In this document: positions 1 through 5,299 of the stretch, in pieces
How positions within the stretch are numbered: position 1 is the stretch's first letter
Layout: each line of letters begins with the position of its first letter
DNA from: Candidatus Parcubacteria bacterium
Lineage (GTDB): Bacteria > Patescibacteriota > Patescibacteriia > JAACEG01
Direction of reading: 5' to 3'
Length of the DNA: 7,139 nt
NCBI GenBank assembly: GCA_023142625.1
Contig: JAGLJD010000018.1
Span: 1-7,139, forward strand
Position numbers and translations under genes: made by a program
The notes under the pieces: generated by a model
Seen by the model: the letters and a program-made list of their open reading frames with translations, nothing else
Databases searched by the model: none
What the model was told of the DNA's origin: nothing

Positions 1-65
1 TAGAAAAATAAAACAAGAAAATTAAGATAGGGTTAAATTGTGTATCAGCCCAAAAATGCGTGAAA

Positions 66-71
66 TATAAT
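66..71 (+). promoter_or_regulatory. Candidate -10 element of the STAS-like gene
   Basis: A perfect TATAAT lies nine bases before the ATG at 81, preceded by TG three bases further upstream. No good -35 hexamer sits at the usual spacing. If it is used, transcription would start around 78, giving almost no leader and ruling out the upstream GTG at 60 as a start codon. In DNA this AT-rich the hexamer could occur by chance. Confidence 0.35.
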
Positions 72-80
72 TTATTTATT

Positions 81-362
81 ATGAAAATTGAAATAAAAAA
101 ATTTGGCGAGGTATTAATTTCCCGACCAGCGGGAAGGGAAGCGTATTTAGCTGCCTCAGCGTATTTATTAAAAGATGTAGATAAAAATGAATTAATAGAA
201 ATAGATTTCTCAGGTGTCAAAGTGTTGGCTCCTTCATGGGCAGACGAAGTAGTTACTAAAATAGCTGAAGATTTTAAAAATATAAAATTACTCAACACAG
301 AGAATTCTAGCGTGCAGGCGACTCTGAAAACTTTGCGTGATTATTCCGGGTTGAAAGTGTAA
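81..362 (+). CDS. STAS-like domain protein (DUF4325 family)
   Basis: This is a 93-residue soluble protein made of a single STAS-like domain. The diagnostic stretch is residues 41-57 (IDFSGVKVLAPSWADEV), which matches the DUF4325 pattern of a hydrophobic strand, DFSGV, then S-F/W-ADE. The family is related to anti-sigma-factor antagonists and is often found beside or fused to histidine-kinase-like ATPases, but its biochemical role is not established. The N-terminal strand (MKIEIKKFGEVLISRPAGREAY) fits the start of the fold. I chose ATG 81 rather than GTG 60: the extra seven residues (MKYNLFI) add nothing to the domain, and a TATAAT lies between the two starts. No Shine-Dalgarno sequence is visible. 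It is followed by a 65-bp gap and an unrelated gene. Whether a kinase-like partner lies upstream cannot be seen. Confidence 0.75.
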   Translation: MKIEIKKFGEVLISRPAGREAYLAASAYLLKDVDKNELIEIDFSGVKVLAPSWADEVVTKIAEDFKNIKLLNTENSSVQATLKTLRDYSGLKV

Positions 363-378
363 CGGAACCAGTTAAAAG

Positions 379-406
379 TTTATAAAGTATAAAGTTTAAT
401 TATAAT
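379..406 (+). promoter_or_regulatory. Candidate promoter of the cysteine-rich protein gene
   Basis: TTTATA (379-384, four of six matches to TTGACA) is followed after 16 bp by a perfect TATAAT (401-406). Transcription would start near 413, giving a leader of about 15 bases before ATG 428. The -35 overlaps a 7-bp tandem repeat at 382-395. The match is moderate and the background is very AT-rich. Confidence 0.35.
382..395 (+). repeat. Tandem 7-bp repeat, two copies of ATAAAGT
   Basis: Two exact, contiguous copies of ATAAAGT lie in the short gap before the cysteine-rich protein gene, overlapping its putative -35 region. An imperfect relative (AAAAGT) precedes them. Other 7-bp repeats occur at 4572-4592 and 6779-6799. 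Two copies alone could arise by chance in A/T-rich DNA. Confidence 0.5.
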
Positions 407-427
407 ATTTTTTTAAAAATAAAAAGC

Positions 428-1387
428 ATGAAAAAAGAATCCTTACAAACTACAACAGTAAAAACACTTTTAGCGGTTTTGTTGTTTGTGGGGATAGGGA
501 CGATTATTATTGGCTGGGGATATATTATTGGGGAGTATTCTAAAAATAAAACAAATAATCAAATAGTAAAACCAGTTAATCAAGAAATAGAAAACTATTA
601 TGATGTTTTAGAAAAGAAATGCGCTGATAATTGTTGCATGTCTTCTTTAAAAACAATGAGAGCGAATAATTATAAAGAAGCTGATAAAAACGGAAAGTGT
701 TCAGAAGGGTATTCTATGGATATGATGAAATGTGTAACTTCTTATCAGTGGTGTGTGCCGATAAAAGAGGTTGAGTGGGAAAGTTGCGACGAAGACAATG
801 ATTGTGAAGCTCGTTTTTCGCATTGTGATTGTCAGTACTATTGCGTAAATAAAAATATAGAGACAATTGATTGCGCGGTTGATTGCGATGAAACTGGACC
901 AGAAATTTTTAAATGTGTTTGCGAGAATAATAAATGCGTTGATAAAAAATCTGACACTTCCGACTGGCAGACTTATCGGAATGAGGAGTTTGGGTTTGAG
1001 GTGAAGTATCCAGAAGATTGGATTATAGAGAAAGGTGCTGGCAATGTTGTTAGAATATCAGATTCAGACGATTTAATATCAGGCATAGGCGAAGGAGGAC
1101 AAGGATTTTCAAGTTCTATTCTTAAAATAATTAAAGATAAAAATGAAAACCCTGTATTGTTGAATGACATAATTAAAGTATTAAACAAGTTGCCACAGGA
1201 TAAATGTAAATTAAATATAGAAAGGACAAAAATAGGAAATTATCCAGCTATTAAATATGTCGATTGTTTTATGGGAAGTCCAAGAGCTATAGAATGGGTT
1301 GTTGATAAATATGCCTATAAAATTCAGATTTTCAATCAAGATCAGACTGTCAATCAAATCCTCTCCACGTTTAAATTCATAGAATAA
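428..1387 (+). CDS. Membrane-anchored cysteine-rich exported protein of unknown function
   Basis: The function is not recognised. The 319-residue protein begins with a short basic stretch and one hydrophobic segment (about residues 13-35), consistent with a signal anchor that leaves the rest outside the membrane. Residues 65-170 hold 16 cysteines, including C69-C70 and the clusters CDC (133-135) and CVC (163-165). This suggests several disulfides or metal sites in small knotted repeats. From about residue 180 a second domain starts with YRNEEFGFEVKYPEDW (183-198) and runs to the C-terminal STFKFIE. I associate this layout with PsbP-like tail domains of many Patescibacteria surface proteins, where the domain usually ends in a phrase like 'ILSTFKF'. 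Two more cysteines (260, 280) could pair with each other. No Shine-Dalgarno precedes ATG 428. There is no operon partner, since the next gene has its own strong promoter. Confidence 0.8.
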   Translation: MKKESLQTTTVKTLLAVLLFVGIGTIIIGWGYIIGEYSKNKTNNQIVKPVNQEIENYYDVLEKKCADNCCMSSLKTMRANNYKEADKNGKCSEGYSMDMMKCVTSYQWCVPIKEVEWESCDEDNDCEARFSHCDCQYYCVNKNIETIDCAVDCDETGPEIFKCVCENNKCVDKKSDTSDWQTYRNEEFGFEVKYPEDWIIEKGAGNVVRISDSDDLISGIGEGGQGFSSSILKIIKDKNENPVLLNDIIKVLNKLPQDKCKLNIERTKIGNYPAIKYVDCFMGSPRAIEWVVDKYAYKIQIFNQDQTVNQILSTFKFIE

Positions 1388-1395
1388 ATTTGCCA

Positions 1396-1424
1396 TTGAC
1401 AAAAAATTAAATATAATATATACT
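1396..1424 (+). promoter_or_regulatory. Near-consensus promoter, probably giving a leaderless mRNA
   Basis: A perfect -35 TTGACA (1396-1401) and a TATACT -10 (1419-1424, five of six matches) are separated by the ideal 17 bp. Six bases after the -10 comes ATG 1431, so initiation at the usual distance would start the transcript at or next to the start codon. An overlapping TATAAT at 1412-1417 leaves only 10 bp from TTGACA and is therefore less likely to be the functional -10. This is the best promoter in the window. Confidence 0.7.
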
Positions 1425-1430
1425 TTGAAT

Positions 1431-2660
1431 ATGCAAGGTAAAAATAAAGCATTGTTTAGATATTTAGATAAGGAAATTGCTGGTATTATTAAAAAAAAGC
1501 AATCTTGTCTTATCTTGGGTCCCAGGCAAGTTGGCAAAACCACCTTGGTTGATTTTTGTCTGCAAAAAGAAAAAAATGTAATAAAGTTTCCTTTGCAAAA
1601 TCCTGGTGTTAGAATAAGTTTGGAATCTGACCCGGAATTGCTCATTAGAACCATAGAAGCGGAAAAAATAAAGCCCGTCGTGTTTATTGACGAAGCCCAG
1701 AAAGTTCCCGAAGTTTTTGACGCGGCGCAATATTTGATTGACAATAAAAAAGCGCGACTTATACTAACAGGTTCTTCGGCAAGAAAATTAAGAAAAGCGG
1801 GCGTTAATTTGCTTCCCGGGAGAGTAAAGCATTTTTATTTAGATCCTCTCTTGTGGGGAGAATTGGGGCTGATTAAAGAAAACTATCTTGATTTTCTAAA
1901 AATAAAAAATATTAATAAAAATAAAAGTTATTCTTTTGAAGAATTTTTGGTTTACGGTTCTCTTCCGCAAATAGTTACTGCGTCTAAGGGCGAGAGAAAA
2001 AGTTTGCTGCGATCGTATTCAGAAATTTATTTAGAAGAGGAAATCAGAGCAGAAGCTTTAAGCAGGAAAATCGGAGCCTTTTCCAGATTTTTAGAATTGG
2101 CGGCTTTGGAATCCGGAACTTCTCCTAATTTTTCAAGATTATCCCAACAGTCCGGAGTAAGCCAGCCAGCCATTAAAGAGTTTTATAATATTTTAGATGA
2201 TACTTTGGTTGTTGAGCGCGTGGACCCGTTTCTGAGAAACGCTCGCAACAGAATTATGTCTTCATCCCGTTATTATTTTTTTGATTTAGGAGTTAGAAAC
2301 GCTTTGGCGAGATTGCCATTAGAAAAGGGAACTATAAATGCCCAAAAAGGAATTCTCTTTGAGCATGCTGTTGTGCTGGAAATTATCAGAAGAGTAAAGG
2401 CTCTAAATAAAAATTATAAAATAAATTACTGGCGCACTCGAGCTGGAGCAGAGGTTGATTGCATTATAGATACGGGTAGCAAGGTTATTCCAATAGAAAT
2501 TAAAGCGTCCAAAAATGTTTCTCTGAGTAAAATTAAGGGCTTAAAAAGTTTTTTAAGCGATTATAAAAATGTAGCTAAGCAGGGATATGTAATTACAATG
2601 GGAGAGAGAAAAGAAAAAATAGCTGATAACATAACAACAATACCTTGGTTTTGTTTATAA
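1431..2660 (+). CDS. AAA+ ATPase with C-terminal DUF4143 domain
   Basis: The 409-residue cytoplasmic protein has an AAA_14-type ATPase domain followed by DUF4143. In numbering from ATG 1431, the Walker A motif GPRQVGKTT is at 30-38, Walker B VVFIDEAQ at 83-90, and a sensor-1-like LTGSSA at 112-117. A winged-helix-like stretch follows at about 232-260 (LSQQSGVSQPAIKEFYNILDD). The C-terminal part holds YFFDLGVRNAL and then GAEVDCIID with IPIEIK (D343, E356, K358). That spacing fits the PD-(D/E)xK-like fold proposed for DUF4143. These proteins are abundant in Patescibacteria and archaea, often in several copies, with no settled function. I chose ATG 1431 over the in-frame TTG at 1425 because the promoter places transcription initiation at or near 1431. 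The gene appears monocistronic and intact. Confidence 0.9.
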   Translation: MQGKNKALFRYLDKEIAGIIKKKQSCLILGPRQVGKTTLVDFCLQKEKNVIKFPLQNPGVRISLESDPELLIRTIEAEKIKPVVFIDEAQKVPEVFDAAQYLIDNKKARLILTGSSARKLRKAGVNLLPGRVKHFYLDPLLWGELGLIKENYLDFLKIKNINKNKSYSFEEFLVYGSLPQIVTASKGERKSLLRSYSEIYLEEEIRAEALSRKIGAFSRFLELAALESGTSPNFSRLSQQSGVSQPAIKEFYNILDDTLVVERVDPFLRNARNRIMSSSRYYFFDLGVRNALARLPLEKGTINAQKGILFEHAVVLEIIRRVKALNKNYKINYWRTRAGAEVDCIIDTGSKVIPIEIKASKNVSLSKIKGLKSFLSDYKNVAKQGYVITMGERKEKIADNITTIPWFCL

Positions 2661-2836
2661 ATTAAAGGCAGTATTTTTTTGTTTATATTTTTATTTTTTT
2701 TAAACCAAACCTATGCTAAGCCAAATTCAAAATTTAAATCAAAATTCAGGGAAAAACAAAACTTTAAATTTGCAAATATGGAAATTGCAGCAGAAATTTA
2801 TTATTTGATAAGTCTAAATGAAAGTTTTAAAAAATT
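2661..2836 (+). other. A/T-rich gap before the hydrogenase, promoter not resolved
   Basis: This 176-bp gap starts with T-rich DNA (2675-2700) but has no GC stem that would make a convincing terminator. An inverted pair AAATTTAAA (2730-2738) and TTTAAATTT (2763-2771), 24 bp apart, could be an operator or a chance product of composition. The only promoter-like pair is poor: TTGCAG at 2785-2790, then GATAAG at 2807-2812 with 16 bp spacing. A 31-codon open frame (ATG 2713 to TGA 2806-2808) is discussed among the findings. No tRNA or riboswitch is recognised. Confidence 0.4.
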
Positions 2837-4573
2837 ATGGAGAAAAATAAAATTATAAATATAAAAATAAACGGACAAGAAATTAAAGCGAAGGAGGGGG
2901 AGACTATTTTAGAAGCGGCTTATAGGTTTGGAATTGAAATTCCGAGTTTATGCTTTCATCCGGACACGCCGGTAAAAGCGAACTGCCGCGTTTGCGTGGT
3001 TGAAATCAAAGGCATGGAAGATTTGCCGACTGCCTGCTCAACTAAAGTCTGCGAAGGAATGGAAATAAAAACAGAATCCGTGAAAGTGAAAGCGGCGCGC
3101 AAGATGAATTTAGAGCTTATTTTTGCAGAGCATATTGAAAAATGCCCGACCTGTCCGCTAAAATCAACTTGTAAGTTATTGGCATACGCGCGGAAATACA
3201 GATTAAAAATAAATCGTTTTAAAGATAGAAAAAGCAAAAGAAAAACTTATAAATTTGCCAATGCCGTGGAAATAGACGGCACCCAGTGCATTGATTGCCG
3301 AAATTGTATTGATGTCTGCGCGCAGCAAGGAGTTAATTTTTTAACCCTAAAAAACAGAGGGTCTGATATAGAAATTGTTCCAGTTAATGATGGAAAACAC
3401 GATTGCGTTTATTGCGGACAGTGCGCTGTCCATTGCCCAGTCGCTTCCGCGCAAGAACAGTTGCATTTTCAAGAAGTTGAAAAAATTTTAAAAGACAAAA
3501 AGGATAAAATTATCGTCGCGCAGATCGCGCCGTCTATCCGATCATCAATTGGCGAGATTTTTAATCTGCCTTATGGTAAAATCGTCACAGGGCAGTTAGT
3601 CGCTTCGCTGCGCGCCTTATGTTTTGATTATGTTTTTGATGTTAACTTTGGCGCGGACATGACAACAATCATAGAAGCAGAAGAATTGATAGAAAGGTTA
3701 AAAAATTCAAAATCAGTTTTGCCGTTAATGACTTCTTGCTGCCCAGCATGGGTGCGGTTTGTGGAATTTTATTATCCGGAATTTATTCCGAATTTAACAA
3801 CGGCGCGATCGCCGCATATTCATTCAGCTGGAATAATAAAAACTTATTGGGCGGAAAAAGCAGAGATAGATATTAAAGATGTTGTTGTTGTTTCTATTAT
3901 GCCATGCACTGCTAAAAAGTTTGAAGCGCAAAGGAAAGAGCTGAGAATAAAAAATAGAAATTTAGTAGATTTTGTTTTAACAACTCGCGAACTTGGCTTT
4001 CTTTTAGAAAGAAAACGGATAAATTTAGCGAAAATAGAACCGCAAAAAGCCGATAATCCGCTTGGCGAGCATTCAGGCGCTGCGGCGATTTACGGAGCGA
4101 GCGGAGGCGTGATGGAGTCCGCGTTAAGGACGACCTGCGATTTACTGAATAAAAAAGAGTTCGGCTGCATAGATTTTGCAGCCGTGAGGGGAGCGGAAGG
4201 AATTAAAAAAGCAAATGTTAAAATTGGAGATAGAATTTTAAAAATCGCTGTCGCGAACGGACTGGGAAACGCTAAAAAATTATTAGAAGAATTAAAGAAA
4301 AATCCGAAAGCGTTTGATTATATGGAAGCAATGGCGTGTCCTGGCGGATGCATCGGCGGAGGAGGGCAGCCGATTCCGACAACGCCGAAACAGAGAGCGG
4401 AAAGAGCGAAAGCCTTATATCAAATTGACAGAAGCAAGAAAATTCGCATGGCGCATAAAAATCCGCAAGTTAAAAAAGCGATGGACTGGCTTGATAAAAA
4501 TGAAAAATTAAAGCATCAAATTTTACACACGCGCTACAAAAAAGTTAAAAAGCCAGAAGCGTTAAAAAAGTAA
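2837..4573 (+). CDS. [FeFe]-hydrogenase, CpI-like monomeric type, complete
   Basis: The enzyme reversibly reduces protons to H2 using electrons from ferredoxin or a similar carrier, most likely in the cytosol. At 578 residues it is close to Clostridium pasteurianum CpI (574). Domains in order: a [2Fe-2S] ferredoxin with C39, C50, C53, C67; a His/Cys [4Fe-4S] site with H99, C103, C106, C112; a two-cluster ferredoxin domain with C151/C154/C157/C161 and C190/C193/C196/C200; then the H-cluster domain. The latter has TSCCPAW (299-305; C301 proton relay, C302 ligand), MPCTAKKFE (355-363; C357, K360) and MACPGGC-GGGQP (499-512; C501, C505). The C-terminal small-subunit-like region ends with ILHTRYKK. 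Glutamates of the proton path are kept (E280, E283). No export signal is visible. The required HydE, HydF and HydG are not in this window. The start is firm because the ferredoxin fold begins at residue 7. The next gene starts two bases after the stop. Confidence 0.95.
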   Translation: MEKNKIINIKINGQEIKAKEGETILEAAYRFGIEIPSLCFHPDTPVKANCRVCVVEIKGMEDLPTACSTKVCEGMEIKTESVKVKAARKMNLELIFAEHIEKCPTCPLKSTCKLLAYARKYRLKINRFKDRKSKRKTYKFANAVEIDGTQCIDCRNCIDVCAQQGVNFLTLKNRGSDIEIVPVNDGKHDCVYCGQCAVHCPVASAQEQLHFQEVEKILKDKKDKIIVAQIAPSIRSSIGEIFNLPYGKIVTGQLVASLRALCFDYVFDVNFGADMTTIIEAEELIERLKNSKSVLPLMTSCCPAWVRFVEFYYPEFIPNLTTARSPHIHSAGIIKTYWAEKAEIDIKDVVVVSIMPCTAKKFEAQRKELRIKNRNLVDFVLTTRELGFLLERKRINLAKIEPQKADNPLGEHSGAAAIYGASGGVMESALRTTCDLLNKKEFGCIDFAAVRGAEGIKKANVKIGDRILKIAVANGLGNAKKLLEELKKNPKAFDYMEAMACPGGCIGGGGQPIPTTPKQRAERAKALYQIDRSKKIRMAHKNPQVKKAMDWLDKNEKLKHQILHTRYKKVKKPEALKK

Positions 4574-4592
4574 AAATGAAAAATGAAAAACA
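4572..4592 (+). repeat. 7-bp tandem repeat AAAAATG x2 plus a degenerate copy
   Basis: Two exact copies of AAAAATG and a third unit AAAAACA span the hydrogenase stop and the first codons of the prepilin. The first copy supplies the prepilin ATG at 4576. The second ATG at 4583 is out of frame. The A-rich tract continues to about 4620 and encodes the Lys/Asn/Gln-rich pilin leader. Confidence 0.45.
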
Positions 4593-5208
4593 ACAATTAA
4601 AAAATAAAAATTATAACTTTAATCAAAAAGGGTTTACTTTTATTGAAGTTTTTGTGTCTATCGCAATCGCAGCGATGATGATTTCAGCCGCGACCTCTTT
4701 TATTATTTATGGGAGCAGGGCTAATCTGTTCGGTTCTGATCAGGATACGGCTGTCAGGAACGCGAGGAAAGCCGGAGCTGAAATAGTAAAAGAGATTCGC
4801 GAGGCCGCGCAAGGGGACAACGGAGACTATTTATTAGACTTAGTTGAAGAACAAAGTTTTAGTTTTTACAGCAATATTGACGATGACGATTATATAGAAA
4901 AAATAAGATATTTTTTAGAGGATCATATTTTAAAAAAAGAGGTTGTTAATCCGTCTGGGGATCCATTGGAATATTCAGCCGCTAGCACGACTACATCAAC
5001 AGTGGCGCTGCATATCAATAATCAGACAGAGGCGATTTTTACATATTATGATACTGACAATAATTTGATCAGCGATCCGACAAGCAATAAAAGCGCTGTC
5101 AGGTTGATTCATATTTCTTTAAAAGTCAATGTTAATCCAAATATAGCTCCGCAGGATTATTATGTGCAGATGGAAGCGAATATTAGGAATTTGAAGGATA
5201 ATTTGTAG
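4576..5208 (+). CDS. Type IV prepilin, minor pilin (PilW/PulJ-like size)
   Basis: The 210-residue protein has a textbook class III prepilin signal. A hydrophilic 19-residue leader ends in K18-G19, followed by FTFIE and a hydrophobic helix (20-45). Prepilin peptidase should cut after G19, giving a mature 191-residue pilin with F at +1 and the conserved Glu at +5 (E24). The head domain (46-210) is acidic, lacks cysteine and contains strand-like segments such as SFSFYSNIDDDDYIEKIRYFL and FTYYDTDNN. Its size and layout resemble minor pilins of the PilW/PulJ kind more than a major pilin, but the exact subtype is uncertain. It sits in the inner membrane before assembly. The gene starts two bases after the hydrogenase stop with no ribosome binding site, so translation may be coupled. 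It is followed by a PilX-like gene and pilM, which supports the pilus role. Confidence 0.85.
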   Translation: MKNEKQQLKNKNYNFNQKGFTFIEVFVSIAIAAMMISAATSFIIYGSRANLFGSDQDTAVRNARKAGAEIVKEIREAAQGDNGDYLLDLVEEQSFSFYSNIDDDDYIEKIRYFLEDHILKKEVVNPSGDPLEYSAASTTTSTVALHINNQTEAIFTYYDTDNNLISDPTSNKSAVRLIHISLKVNVNPNIAPQDYYVQMEANIRNLKDNL

Positions 5209-5299
5209 AAAAAATATTATGGAAAATATAGAAAAAGAAAATGCAATGAGTTTTATTCGGCACAGCAAAGCAGAATAATTTTATATTAAAATTTGTTTT

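Noticed and set aside
60..80. GTG 60 as the start of the STAS-like protein
   Set aside because: It would lie upstream of a TATAAT that fits ATG 81, and the added residues fall outside the domain.
1211..1744. Minus-strand open frames of up to 177 codons at 973-1188, 1211-1744 and 1464-1730
   Set aside because: They lie opposite genes with clear domains (the YRNEEFGFEVKYPEDW tail protein and the Walker-motif ATPase), have no recognisable motifs, and reflect low stop density in the antisense frame.
2644..2708. TTGGTTT (2644-2650) and AAACCAA (2702-2708) as a terminator stem after the ATPase gene
   Set aside because: The arms are seven bases long with about 50 bases between them, and the first arm lies inside the coding sequence.
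2956..3237. Minus-strand frame of 93 codons inside the hydrogenase
   Set aside because: It is antisense to the conserved cysteine ligands of the ferredoxin and His-Cys domains. Its translation shows no family signature.
4314..4511. Plus-strand 65-codon frame overlapping the hydrogenase 3' end
   Set aside because: It is out of frame with the conserved MACPGGC-GGGQP motif and C-terminal region. The composition is a frame-shifted echo of a Lys/Glu-rich gene.
5219..5278. 19-codon open frame between the prepilin and PilX-like genes
   Set aside because: It is very short and has no ribosome binding site or recognisable motif. It is expected by chance in this gap.
5255..5287. Hairpin ATTCGGC/GCAGAAT (5255-5261 with 5270-5276) followed by A/T-rich DNA as a terminator
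   Set aside because: The stem is seven pairs with a G-A mismatch and few GC pairs, and there is no uninterrupted T-tract. It is too weak to call.
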